Assembly: GCF_030272615.1 (NCBI RefSeq)
Contig: NC_081410.1
Coordinates: forward strand, 258,215,533 to 258,279,532
From: Cryptomeria japonica
Taxonomy: Eukaryota; Streptophyta; Pinopsida; Cupressales; Cupressaceae
DNA: 64,000 nucleotides
Direction of reading: 5' to 3'
Shown: positions 34,276 through 45,085 of the stretch, in pieces
Layout: every line of letters begins with the position of its first letter
Position numbering within the stretch: position 1 is the first letter of the stretch
Program-made: the position numbers and the translations under genes
Notes under the pieces: model-generated
Seen by the model: only the letters and a program-made list of their open reading frames with translations
What the model was told of the DNA's origin: nothing
The model's database searches: none

Positions 34276-35387
34276 AAAGTGCACTTTTGTCCCAAAAGGG
34301 TGACAGTTGACTTTTGGTCAACATATTGTAAAGTTTTTTGTGCACCTCCCCTTTTTGGATTATTTCAAAGTTGTAATTATCCTTTGGTAGTTATTGCTCC
34401 TTTTGAGTAATTGTAGATATTTATCTCCCTATTTATGAGTGTGGGTCCCTCCTTTTGTAAGGATGAATCTGGGCCACTTGTTTAGATTAGATCTTGGCCA
34501 TTCATCCATTTTTGGAAACCTATTTAAGGGGACTGGTTTTCCTTCATTTAGGAGGAAGTTCTTGAATTGTTGCGAAAGCTCTGAAGAAATTTTGCAGGAA
34601 TTAATACAATGGATTGAAATTACCTTCAAATTTCCTTGTGAGTGCATGGTCTCCTTCTTCATTTAAATTAGAAAGCTTTTAATTATGTCTGTTCATTTTA
34701 TACAGCAGTTCTTACCAAGCATCTGATAGAATCTCCACAGTCCATACCATTAGAGGATAGCTGATTGCTTTTTTTCCTTTCTGCATGGTTAATCTGGGCT
34801 ATTTTATGATTCAGTTCGATTATCAAAAGTACACGTATCATGAATATAGAAGTTCTAATATTGTATTTGGTAATATGAAAATCTGGTTTCTCCTTTGAAG
34901 ATTGCACTAAGTTTATGCAAACATTGTGTCTGAATGACTGATGATGCTTAACCTGGTTTCCTGGAGGTGTCTGTCTGCTTGGGTAAATCTGTTGTCCTAG
35001 TTAATATTTACTGTTCTCTCTCGCTACCCTTCCTTTCTTTCCTCCCAATTTTATCCTTTTTTTAGAAATCCAGTCTTGCTAAGTCAGCTTCAAATAAATC
35101 AACATCACCTGAAAGAAAACCAAAAGAGGTCCCTGGGAATTCGCATATGAAATTACCAATCAAACGTAAGCCCCCTTGTGTTTCCAGCATAAACACATCA
35201 AGCCACTGAGAGATCCCGCAGTCAAGACCTGACAAAAGAAACCTTGAGGTAGTCTCCTTTGATCAAACTTAGAAAAACAGCATTAGAGACTTCCTTATCT
35301 CAAGAGAGAGTAGGATAATCAGTCGGCTATTCTATTCTGCGTTGGCCGTATGGAGTTTGCAGCAATGCGATTTCAGACACGTCAACA
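34276..35387 (+). promoter_or_regulatory. LTR tail with core promoter (5' LTR)
   Basis: No gene. A CCATTTTTGGAAAC block is followed by TATA-like CTATTTAAGGGG (34520-34531). This pair is conserved in all family-A LTR tails in the window (near 5565 minus and 18959). Transcription of the genomic RNA would start near 34550 and run into gag. AATAAA at 35093-35098 is a possible polyadenylation signal when used from the 3' LTR. A GTAAGCCCCC block near 35165 and the terminal GACACGTCAACA are also conserved. Confidence 0.5.
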
Positions 35388-35391
35388 GAAT

Positions 35392-35419
35392 TGGCGCTAG
35401 AAGGAGGGCTTGAACCTCC
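35392..35419 (+). other. Primer-binding site of element A, extending through a tRNA T-arm
   Basis: Four bases after the LTR, TGGCGCTAGAA is complementary to a tRNA 3' end (CCA, discriminator, acceptor strand). It is followed by GGAGG, GCTTGAA and CCTCC, the exact complement of a T-stem and a TTCAAGC T-loop. The tRNA type could not be identified from memory. Confidence 0.7.
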
Positions 35420-35646
35420 GAGCAGTCTAGCTCAAAGATCATATTAGACAACTCACGCTGGAACGAATTGGGTCTTTTTCTCCTAAAAGGTTCGAAAGAG
35501 TCCAAAAATCAAGCCCAGAACGGGAGAGATTTACTGGTTTTCAGTGCTATAGACGCAAGGGTTATCGCCAACCTTCAGACCCCAGTGAGTCCAGCTCGGC
35601 GAATCAGCAGTCCGCCGTTCCAGGGAGTTCAGTTTTTACGGTTCCA

Positions 35647-38600
35647 GTGGTTACAAATCTAGTTCCTACTACAACACAGATAACTCAGCCACGGATGGCG
35701 CACAATCCACCTGCTCCAAATGGTGCCACATGGTTGGTAGACAACCCGTCACCGCTGATTTTCCCGGCTTACCATGATATGCCCAAGAGCCCAGACAGAT
35801 TCTGTTCCGTTTTTCATCCAAATGACCCAAACAGGACAGCGGAAGAGCATATCAAAATATTTGAGGATGCGTTGCGCAATAGGCGAATTGAATACGCGGA
35901 TGTTGCATGCAGGCTTTTTCCTTATTCATTGGGGGAAGACGCATTTTACTGGTTCATACATTTACCAGTATCCTCTATCGACTCTTGGGAAAAGTTGAAG
36001 GCAGCCTTTACAGGAAAATATGGCATCCCTATAACCCCCACGGAGCTGTACAGGCAATTTGTGGAAGTCAAGAGACAGGAACACGAGCCTATAAGTTCTT
36101 TCAACAATAGGTTCCATAAGGCCTTCACCCGATTACAGGATCCGTATGTGGTGAGTGACGCTTCGGCAAGGGAAATCTACTATTCAGCGCTGGATTATTT
36201 AACAGCCATGTTCGTCCGACAATCACACCCTGCGCCAACTACACTGACTGAGGCCTATGCTAAGGCCATGGAAATTAGTAAGGGGCTAGGCCAAAATATC
36301 GCCGGGCCCTTGATGCAATTAGGCCCCCCTGCTGCATCCAGCCAACTCCAGGGAATTACTCAAGCTTTGACCCACCAAACGCCCATTTTAAACCCAATCC
36401 CACAACCGGCATATCAGCCTCAGCAGCCCACCAGCCAACTGGTACTTCATCCAGGACCACCTATAGCCCAAATCCTCCCTAAGCAGCCTATCTATCTGCA
36501 AAATACCACTGTGTCATCAAGAACCCAAGAGGAGAAGGATGAGATGCGGGAACTGACTGACCAAATGAAAAGGCTGTCCTCTGAAGTTACTCATCTGCGA
36601 AATCAGAATAATCAGTTGCAAAGTAATCAGAGGAACCAACACCAGGGCCAATATCAGAATCAAGGATATCAAAGACCCGCAAGGACATGGAACACCCGTC
36701 CCAACAACGGAGGAGTGCCTACTCCGCTCGACAATCCGCCAGCATCGGAAAACAGGCCAACGGATACGGTATTTTTGGCAGAGGCAGCACTTTCTAACTG
36801 GTGCAGGTTACACAACACTAATCGGCACTCAGAGTTACAATGCGACGAATTTCAGGTTGCTGCCAGCATATTCCAACGAGAGGTGGAAAACACAATGCCT
36901 CAACCAGTGCTCCCTCCCTCTGGATTTGAAATAGTGCCGTCACCAAGGTACGACACTGCACTTGTTCTAGAAACCTACATTCCCCCATTTTTCTTCCCCA
37001 ATCAGGATGAAAACGAGGTGGCTGACCCGAATCAGCCCGTCGATGTGAATGCATTTCAGCAGTACCAGCGCGCAAATCGGGGGTATTATAACAATAACAA
37101 CCAGAACAGCAACAGCAGCCCCTACACCACTTCCACACCTCCCAAAGACATCCAGGTCCCTCCAGATCAGAATGCTAGTAATAACCCAAGTTATCCAAAG
37201 GCATCGCAACAGTACGCGAGCCAAGGGCAGCCCCAGAAAACCCCACCCCAGACAAGGATGCTCATTCCGCAGAACCAGCCAATTACTGTCACAAATCCAG
37301 GCTCTAGTGATAGGTCATCCAGCAACATAGAAATTGCTAAGCTTGGCCAGTTGGTGGCAGATGAGTTCAAAAAAATGAAAGTCAACTTACCCTTTTTTGA
37401 ACTAATGAAAGTCTCCGAAGTCAGGGACATGGTCTTGAATAGTCTTAAGGAACCCACACCTACTCAGTCCAAAGGGATGGACGATCACCCTGGACAAAGG
37501 ATAGTACAAGGACAACCCCAGAAGATCAGTGGTGAGGTGAGAGGACCAACAACTCCCAGGGATGCGACAGTGAATTATTCTGCACCACCTGAGTTCCAAA
37601 ATGATCCACCTATGGAGGCCGGCTTTGGAGCACGTGCACGGGGAAGGACTCAGGATATCTCAATCATGAACAATGATACCATACCATCAGAGCCTACAAT
37701 AAGCTTGTTCACCGAAAAGCTAGAACCCCCCCCTTTTTTATTAACTCTCCGAATCTTTGGTAAGAACTTGCACAATTGCCTCATTGACTCGGGAGCTTCA
37801 GCAAATGTTATGCCCTTGTCAGTATGCAGTGCTTTAGGCTTGACCCCCACCAAGACTAACCGAAAGGTTACCCAGTTGGACAAATCTGAAGTAACTGTAG
37901 TGGGCGAGCTAAACAACATACACATGCAACTAACAGCTGATCCACGTATTCAGATGTACATCGACATTCAAGTGGTGGACATCCCAGGGGCCTATGGCAT
38001 GTTACTCAGCCGAGATTGGACCCGCGTCCTCAACGGCTGGCTGCATTCTAGTTTCACTCACATGTGGCTACCATGGAGAGGGGTAGCAAATCAGATCCGG
38101 ATCGAGTCCGAACCTCGGCTCAAGCTGATGATTACGGAATATAATCAGGCTAATGAAACCCTATTCTTAGAATCAGACCTGGGCACATATAGGGCAGACG
38201 TCGGGTCAATGAACGAAGTCCTATTGGTACAATGCTCAAACCCAGTCCAAAATTTCGGACAGATTGCGGAGAGTTATGATAAGGAGGCCCCATCGCCAGA
38301 AGAAGGGGAGTTATTTAGCAGCCTCAGGGAATTCTTCTGTAAATGTGAAAGACCAGCGTCCCAGCTCAACTATCAAGATTCTATTGCAAATCTGCTCCTA
38401 ACCGGTTGGTGCAGAGTTCACAATGCTGCCCATTCAGAAACAACTTGTTCACTATGCAGGTCAGCGTTGAGTCAGGCATGCAAGAGGCATTCAGAGGTGC
38501 TACAAACTCATACTCTCAGACCGGAGGCCACCACACCCCCTGAGCGGCAAAAGTATGGAATTACAGGTTCGGCAACCGCGACCAGCAAGGTTACCAGCCC

Positions 38601-41600
38601 AAATCAGACTTGGACCTTAAGGTTCGATGGCTCTAAATCCAAGAGAGGGGCTGGAGCAGGGGTAGAACTGATAAGCCCCACTGGTGAAACCTATTTAGCT
38701 TCCTACAGACTACAGTTTCACTGCACCAACAATATAGCAGAATATGAGTCTTTAATTCACGGTTTGCTATTAGCCACTAAAAAGGGAGCCCAGATCCTGC
38801 ATTGTTTCGGAGATTCCGAAGTAGTAGTCAGGCAAGTTCGAAGACAATACACTTGCCACGACAAGAGACTCAGCCTTTACCGTAATCGCGTGTGGGACAT
38901 AATGGAAAGCTTCGATGCTTTTAACATCAAAACCATATTCAGGTCACAAAACCAGGTCGCTGATTCGTTGGCCCAGGCCGCAAACACGCTTGAGCCACTA
39001 TCAATGCAAAGTTTGAAGAAATTTACAGTAGAGTTAGCCTCAGTTCCATCAGTCCCAGACAACATTACCAATTTTCAGGTGTTTAATGATGACAAACACA
39101 TCATCGACTTCATTACAAGCTCAGATGTATTTGCAACTCAGATCATAGATGAGGAAGAACCCCAAGAAGCCGAGATTGACATAGAGGGGGTCTTAAATCT
39201 CAGAACAAATACGATTCCCAAAGGTATGGTGCAGTTAGAACGAATTTTCGACTGGGACCAGCTTAAGTCTCGCAAAGAGGGCACTGCAGAAGGAGGCGCC
39301 TGTGATAAAATCAACATCGGCACGCAAGGAAATCAAAAGAACGTGCTGATTGGCAAAGTGTGTACGCCCCAAGAAAGAGACGGAATCCTCAAAAATATGA
39401 GGGAATTCCCAGATATCATCGCTTGGGGGTATGAGGATCTCAAAACCTATGATACATCTGTAATAACTCATACCATACCCCTCAAGCCAGATTCAAAACC
39501 TTTCAGGCAAAGACAGCGTCCAGTGAATGCCCTCCTCGAACCATTAATATATCAAGAGGTAAAGAAGTTGCTGGCTGCTCGCATCGTCTTTCCAGTACGA
39601 CATTCTACCTGGGTCGCTAATCTAGTCCCAGTAAGAAAGAAGAGCGGGGGAATCAGACTGTGTGTCGATTTCCGTAATCTAAACAGAGCATCAGAAAAGG
39701 ATAACTACCCGCTGCCCTCCCTTGATGAAGTCCTGCAAACAGTCAACGGATCCCAGATGATGTCCTTCTTGGACGGTTACTCTGGGTACAACCAAGTAAT
39801 GGTCGAATACGAGGACCGACTTAAGACTGCGTTTACCACTAAGTGGGGGATATTTGCTTATCGGAGAATGCCCTTTGGTTTGATCAACGCAGGGGCTACA
39901 TTTCAACGCGCCATGGACATTGCATTCAAAGACCTTGTAGGTCGCTGCATCATTGTCTATATGGACGACTTGACCGTTTTCTCCAAACAAAGGGCAGATC
40001 ATGTGAATGATTTGCGAAAGGTTTTCCAACGCTGTCGTCGATTCGGGATATCCTTAAACCCAAGGAAATGTATGTTCGGAGTGACCGAAGGTAAGCTCCT
40101 CGGCCATGTTATCTCAGAAAAGGGCATAGCAATTGACCCTGATAGGATCAAGGCCATACTGCAAATCAACCTCCCTGCAAGTAAAAAGGAACTTAAGTCA
40201 TATTTCGGAAAGATAAATTTTGTTCGGAAATTCATAACTGGGTTTGCTGAAATAGTTCGCCCTCTCAACGATATGTTGAAAAAGGACGCCAAGATAGAAT
40301 GGACCCCAATAACCAAAAGGGCGTTCGAAGAGATCAAGCAAGCAATCGTCCAAGCGCCGGTTCTGGTAAGCCCTGACTACCTAAGGCCCTTTTACATTTA
40401 TTCCTTCGCCTCCGAGCACACCTGTGCAGCAATCTTAACTCAGCGAAGGGAGGAAAAGGGTGAGCACCCGATAGCATTCATGAGTACTCCGTTGAAGGAG
40501 GCTGAACTAAGATACCCAAACATTGAAAAGCAGGCCTATGCGCTAGTCAAAGCCATCAGGAAGTTCCGGCATTATATACTTAGGAGTAAGATATATGCCA
40601 TAGTACCAGATGTCGCAGTGAAGACATTATTGATGCAAAATGAGCTAGGCGAAAGGAGAGGCAAATGGGTGACCATCATTCAGGAATATGACGTTGAAAT
40701 CCAGCCTATGAAGCTAGTGCGAGGTCAGGCCTTGACACAAACCCTCGCGTCTGAATGCTCAGGAATTGTACATCAACAGTATTTGATTGAACAGGTCTCC
40801 CCAGACAGGTGGTACGATGACATAATTTTCTACCTTCTTAATCAGAGATGCCCAGCACACCTCAACCCAGTGCAGAAAAGGGCACTAAGGATGAAGAGTA
40901 GCCGTTTCATGCTGCAAGGTGCCGTCTTATACCGTAGGAATCATGAGGGCATTTACCTGAGGTGCGTAAATGAGGATGAAGCACGCCAGATTATAGAGCA
41001 GTTCCATACCAAGTTCGGAACCGGCCACGGATCAGGCTTAGCAACGGCTCACCAAATCCTCAGGGCAGGCTATTATTGGCCTTCCTTATTTCGAGACACC
41101 CACGAACATGTAAAGAAATGTCATGTGTGCCAAGTATCCGCAGCAAGGGAGCGTACCCCAGCTATGCCACTCCAACCAGTCATAGAGGTAAGACCATTTG
41201 GCCAATGGGCGCTCGACTTCATAGGTACAATCAACCCACCCTCCTCTGCGCAACACAGGTACATTCTAACCGCTTCCGATTATTGTACAAGGTGGTCTGA
41301 AGCTCAATCGTTGAAACAATGCAATGCTGATGCTGTTATTAAATTTTTAGAGGAGAATATTATTACACGTTTTTGCTGTCCTCATGCTCTAGTCTGTGAT
41401 AATGGTTCTGCTTTCACGTCATTAAAATTTTCAAATTGGGCCTTCAATTACGGGATCACTTTAAAATTTTCATCTAATTACTATCCCCAAGGTAATGGTT
41501 TAGCGGAATCCACAAACAAAAACCTCCTGAGTGTGATTAAGAGACTCCTAGACAAGAACCCGAGAGATTGGCATACCCAACTCCGATTTGCCCTTTGGGC

Positions 41601-42063
41601 AGACCGTACCCGATGCAAGGCCGCCATTGGAACTTCTCCATACCACCTAGTATATGGTCTTGACCCCATCTTCCCGATACAATTGAGAATACCAACTTTG
41701 CAGTTCATGAGCAAATACCTAGGAATCGATAACGCTGCGGAAGCCAGGTTGTCCCAGCTGTTATACTTAGATGAAAAAAGAGACGACGCTATAAATAATT
41801 TTGCCAAACACCAAGAAGTAGTCAAGCGTTGGTTCGACAGACGGGCAAAAGTAAAGGCCTTTCGCATTTCCGATCTTGTTCTTTGTTGGGACAAAGCTCA
41901 TGAAAGAAAGGGAGAGCACGACAAATTTGATAATCTGTGGCTCGGTCCTTTTCAAATTTCAGAAATTTTGGGAGAGAATGCATTCCGACTCAGGACCCTA
42001 ACAGGCGAGGACGTTCCCTTGCCCGTGAATGGTCAATTCCTCAAGCATTATTTCCAGCCATAG
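35647..42063 (+). CDS. Element A gag-pol polyprotein, intact, Tat-like Ty3/gypsy
   Basis: One frame of 2,138 aa gives all core retrotransposition functions. Gag occupies about residues 50-220, with a Gln-rich coiled part to about 350 and a CHHC knuckle WCRLHN... starting at Cys386. Protease has DSGA at Asp714. A second CHHC-like block starts at Cys922. An RNase H of archaeal type follows, with the catalytic set Asp994, Glu1032, Asp1056 and Asp1106. RT has FLDGYSG (Asp1376) and YMDD (1438-1441). The standard RNase H (about 1583-1710) has lost its first Asp: SFASE stands where TDAS is usual. Integrase has an HHCC finger (about 1795-1835) and Asp1857, Asp1918 and Glu1954, a D-D35-E spacing. No chromodomain. 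A second RNase H and a decayed first one are known Tat-lineage traits; its place before RT is notable. No stop or frameshift is seen. Confidence 0.93.
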   Translation: MVTNLVPTTTQITQPRMAHNPPAPNGATWLVDNPSPLIFPAYHDMPKSPDRFCSVFHPNDPNRTAEEHIKIFEDALRNRRIEYADVACRLFPYSLGEDAFYWFIHLPVSSIDSWEKLKAAFTGKYGIPITPTELYRQFVEVKRQEHEPISSFNNRFHKAFTRLQDPYVVSDASAREIYYSALDYLTAMFVRQSHPAPTTLTEAYAKAMEISKGLGQNIAGPLMQLGPPAASSQLQGITQALTHQTPILNPIPQPAYQPQQPTSQLVLHPGPPIAQILPKQPIYLQNTTVSSRTQEEKDEMRELTDQMKRLSSEVTHLRNQNNQLQSNQRNQHQGQYQNQGYQRPARTWNTRPNNGGVPTPLDNPPASENRPTDTVFLAEAALSNWCRLHNTNRHSELQCDEFQVAASIFQREVENTMPQPVLPPSGFEIVPSPRYDTALVLETYIPPFFFPNQDENEVADPNQPVDVNAFQQYQRANRGYYNNNNQNSNSSPYTTSTPPKDIQVPPDQNASNNPSYPKASQQYASQGQPQKTPPQTRMLIPQNQPITVTNPGSSDRSSSNIEIAKLGQLVADEFKKMKVNLPFFELMKVSEVRDMVLNSLKEPTPTQSKGMDDHPGQRIVQGQPQKISGEVRGPTTPRDATVNYSAPPEFQNDPPMEAGFGARARGRTQDISIMNNDTIPSEPTISLFTEKLEPPPFLLTLRIFGKNLHNCLIDSGASANVMPLSVCSALGLTPTKTNRKVTQLDKSEVTVVGELNNIHMQLTADPRIQMYIDIQVVDIPGAYGMLLSRDWTRVLNGWLHSSFTHMWLPWRGVANQIRIESEPRLKLMITEYNQANETLFLESDLGTYRADVGSMNEVLLVQCSNPVQNFGQIAESYDKEAPSPEEGELFSSLREFFCKCERPASQLNYQDSIANLLLTGWCRVHNAAHSETTCSLCRSALSQACKRHSEVLQTHTLRPEATTPPERQKYGITGSATATSKVTSPNQTWTLRFDGSKSKRGAGAGVELISPTGETYLASYRLQFHCTNNIAEYESLIHGLLLATKKGAQILHCFGDSEVVVRQVRRQYTCHDKRLSLYRNRVWDIMESFDAFNIKTIFRSQNQVADSLAQAANTLEPLSMQSLKKFTVELASVPSVPDNITNFQVFNDDKHIIDFITSSDVFATQIIDEEEPQEAEIDIEGVLNLRTNTIPKGMVQLERIFDWDQLKSRKEGTAEGGACDKINIGTQGNQKNVLIGKVCTPQERDGILKNMREFPDIIAWGYEDLKTYDTSVITHTIPLKPDSKPFRQRQRPVNALLEPLIYQEVKKLLAARIVFPVRHSTWVANLVPVRKKSGGIRLCVDFRNLNRASEKDNYPLPSLDEVLQTVNGSQMMSFLDGYSGYNQVMVEYEDRLKTAFTTKWGIFAYRRMPFGLINAGATFQRAMDIAFKDLVGRCIIVYMDDLTVFSKQRADHVNDLRKVFQRCRRFGISLNPRKCMFGVTEGKLLGHVISEKGIAIDPDRIKAILQINLPASKKELKSYFGKINFVRKFITGFAEIVRPLNDMLKKDAKIEWTPITKRAFEEIKQAIVQAPVLVSPDYLRPFYIYSFASEHTCAAILTQRREEKGEHPIAFMSTPLKEAELRYPNIEKQAYALVKAIRKFRHYILRSKIYAIVPDVAVKTLLMQNELGERRGKWVTIIQEYDVEIQPMKLVRGQALTQTLASECSGIVHQQYLIEQVSPDRWYDDIIFYLLNQRCPAHLNPVQKRALRMKSSRFMLQGAVLYRRNHEGIYLRCVNEDEARQIIEQFHTKFGTGHGSGLATAHQILRAGYYWPSLFRDTHEHVKKCHVCQVSAARERTPAMPLQPVIEVRPFGQWALDFIGTINPPSSAQHRYILTASDYCTRWSEAQSLKQCNADAVIKFLEENIITRFCCPHALVCDNGSAFTSLKFSNWAFNYGITLKFSSNYYPQGNGLAESTNKNLLSVIKRLLDKNPRDWHTQLRFALWADRTRCKAAIGTSPYHLVYGLDPIFPIQLRIPTLQFMSKYLGIDNAAEARLSQLLYLDEKRDDAINNFAKHQEVVKRWFDRRAKVKAFRISDLVLCWDKAHERKGEHDKFDNLWLGPFQISEILGENAFRLRTLTGEDVPLPVNGQFLKHYFQP

Positions 42064-42986
42064 GCTTCCCCAAGCCTTTTTCATTGTGAATAGCGGCTCC
42101 GTTTTCCTTCCTTGTCTTAGCTTAGTTTCTTGTTTTCCTGCTCCATTTTTGGGACCCCTGTCATTTTCTCGAAAGAGGCCTTCGCCATGTACAAACGCTG
42201 GTGCGACGCCAGATTACTGTTACCATCTGTTTTTGGAATCCAAGCTCGGGGAGACTTTTGATTAATGGAGCACCCCATGATCCGTCCGGTTAGATCTAGA
42301 CGACCTTTCTCTACAAAATCTTGTCCTAGTCAAAACCTATCCACAATATCGCGATTACTGCACAGATACACATAAAAAAAAACTGCATACAATCAGTTGC
42401 TAATCAAAGGGACGCTATATCGATGAAAGGTCCGTGGCTACACTTCAGCGACCACTGTTATGCTCAATCCCGCGTAGGCTTCATTGCCTACTATTCCAAA
42501 AAAAAAAAAAGAAAAAGAGAAAAGAAAAGAAAACTGATCAAGCGCTCTGAAATCAAGCGTTAAGCGTAAAATTGGCAAAAGGGAATGCAGGCATCTCTGC
42601 CGGTATAAAAAGAAAAAGGGATAAAACCTTCTTGCCGGAAACAGAGCAATCTCTGTGAGCTAACAGGCGATAACTCCGCCGGGGCTATAGACGCTTGCTG
42701 GCAGCGGGGCTCTATCCAGGTTGCTTTTGGAGTATTAGCCCGTTGGACATCTCGACACAGTGAAACATTGATGCCACAACTTTTTCTAGGCTGGAATGAA
42801 CCCCATTTGCACACACTAGTTGATCCGACTTGCGTGTGATTTGATTTGACTATTCACATTATCTTATTTTGAAAGATTCTTCTCCTTCTCTCCTCTCGGT
42901 CGTGGTGGTTAACCAGAGATTCTAGGTTCGATCCGAACTTGCGTTCCCGAAATGACTGGGAGCATTTCTCCAGCAGAGTCGCCATT
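42064..42986 (+). other. Element A 3' untranslated part
   Basis: No coding region. An A/G tract lies at about 42497-42533 and a second purine-rich stretch at about 42603-42627. Directly before the 3' LTR the sequence is CAGAGTCGCCATT rather than a purine tract, so the plus-strand primer is not obvious. Confidence 0.6.
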
Positions 42987-43230
42987 TGTTGTGCGTTGCA
43001 CACGCCCCCTGTCGCCGACAGGGTCCCCCTTTCCAGTTTTGAGTTTTTTGATCGTCATCCCGAGAATTGAATCAGAGTTTCTCGTATCTCCTCGAGCGAG
43101 TTCGTGATCAGTCCGTAAGCTGATCAACGTTGGAGTAGTGAACCAATGAGCCCTTTTGACTGATCTGGCTTTCGGGCGTAAATACCGAGAGTTTGTTCCA
43201 AAATTTCAAAACTTAACATAATGCATCTCC

Positions 43231-44333
43231 TTTTCGGACCCCAGGTCCGAACTTGGCGAAAGTCAAGTTAAGGTAAAAAAACGTTATGCGCTCCTCTTTT
43301 TGGATTTAAGTGTCCGAAAGTGAAAATTCAAAATTTAAAAGCGTAAGGTGGAATTCCATTTTCGGACCCCAGGTCCGAAATGTCCAAAATCAAGTTAAAA
43401 CGTAACGCTGCGCATCCATTTTCGGACCCCAGGTCCGAAATATCCAAAATCAAGTTAAAACGTAACGCTGCGCATCCATTTCGGACCTTAGGTCCGAACT
43501 TCAACAAAGTGAAGTTTTAAAACATTGTGCAAACATCGCATTTCGGACCCTAAATGACAAAGTTAAAGTTTTTTTAAAAAAAGCTACATAAACACCGTTT
43601 TCGGACCCTAAGCTCTGAAAAGGGCGAAATAAGTTTTAAAAAGCAAAAACGCACACCATACATACTTCGGACCCTAAGCTCTGAAAAGGGCGAAGTAAGT
43701 TTTAAAAAGCAAAAACGCACAACAAAACGCATACTTCGGACCCCAAGCTCCGAATAAAAAGGGCGAAGCAAGGCTTTAAAAGCAACCATATTAAACACGC
43801 GCTTCGGACCCTAAGCTCCGAAAAAGGCAAAGTTGGGTTTTTTAAACATAACAAAGCGCGCATTTCGGACCCCCGCGTCCGAACTTAAACCAAGGCGAAG
43901 TTAAGTTTTAAAACATAGTGCGAACGACGCGCATTTCGGACCCCCGCGTCCGAACTTCAACAAAGGCAAATAAAGTTTTAAAAACATAGCGCAGCATCCA
44001 TTTCGGACCCCCGCGTCCGAGCTCCAACAAGGCGAAGTTAAGTAAAAACATAGTGCAAACAACGTTTTCGGACCCTAAGCGTCCGAAATTCCAAGATGAA
44101 CGTTTAAAAGCAAAACATAGTGCGATTATCGTCTCCAGACCCTAAGCCTCGAGCGCTGGCAAAGGCGAGGAAATTAACCCTGTGAGATCGCATTTCGGAC
44201 CCCAGGTCCGAACCTCGGCGGGGATGGAAGCTGAAGGCGACACAATCATTTTCGAACCTTAGGTCCGAACACAAAACGAAGGCAAAGTTAAAAGCCAATG
44301 CGATCATCTCTCCCGACTTAAGCTCCAAGCTTT
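43231..44333. repeat. Hairpin array of CGGACC...GGTCCG units (3' LTR)
   Basis: Copy of the array at 28788-29890 with the same units in the same order. Confidence 0.85.
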
Positions 44334-44692
44334 AATGCAGAAAGCGAAGTCCAAAAGCAAGCGAAACTTTAACGCAAAAGGCACAGTTTGTAACGCGGAG
44401 GCCAGGGCGAGCACACCCGCGAAGGTTAGATTCGAAAACCTCCAATTCGAAATTCGAAAGGAACTCTTAAATCCGAAAGCAAGGAGGTAAGACACCGCAT
44501 CATCCTCCCATCAACCATTTAAAATTCAGGTTGTTAGACACAGAACCATGTGAAATTAATAAATCCTCTTTCATCTTCCAAACTGCGAAAATTTAAACAG
44601 GAAGGATAACCGTTGGGATTCAAATTTTGCAGGGTCATCCGCTCGCCCCGCACGACAAGGTCGGGTAATCACCCATCATTCGCTCCAATCAG

Positions 44693-45080
44693 GTAAGTAC
44701 GCCTTATCGCGTACGGTCATTTAAAATGTGTGAATCAAATAGGCAAAATACGCAAAATTTGAAATGCTTAGAGTCTGCATCTCCGTCATTCGAACATCCA
44801 AAATTTAGGATTCATACCCGAGGTTTGACCGGAAACTGCATCTCTTTTCAAAATTCTCATGTTTTGCCTTTGTTAAAATTAATCAAAAAAAAAAAAAAAA
44901 AAATTCGAGAGTAAGAATGCTTAGTCATGAATCTTCAGGAATATGATGTTGTAGAAGTTAATTAGATTGTTAGCCCAGAGTGATATTTAAACTAATCTCG
45001 GTCTGTTGAAACACTTCTGTTATTATCTAACCCGCATCGTCATTCTCGAGTCACCTTGTAATCCGTGTCTCGCTGTGCAG
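44693..45080 (+). other. Probable 5'-UTR intron of the LTR ORF (3' LTR copy)
   Basis: Copy of 30250-30637 with the same CAG/GTAAGT donor and TGTGCAG acceptor, six bases before the ORF start. Confidence 0.55.
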
Positions 45081-45085
45081 GATAA

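Larger units (their letters stand above)
28544..35387 (+). repeat. Element A 5' LTR (6,844 bp)
   Basis: Order: short GC palindrome at the start (GTGCGTTGCAC; CCTGTCGCCGACAGGG at about 28563), hairpin array (28788-29890), probable leader intron (30250-30637), 1,210-aa ORF (30643-34275), TATA-like box (34520), AATAAA (35093) and the end CACGTCAACA. An A tract lies at about 30440-30459. Confidence 0.95.

Noticed and set aside
35392-35460. A tRNA gene
   Set aside because: Only the complement of a tRNA 3' half is present, directly after the LTR; no matching 5' acceptor strand or internal promoter pattern is seen, so it is a primer-binding site.
36818-37224. Minus-strand frames with hydrophobic stretches opposite element A gag
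   Set aside because: They are antisense to an intact gag-pol; no independent support.
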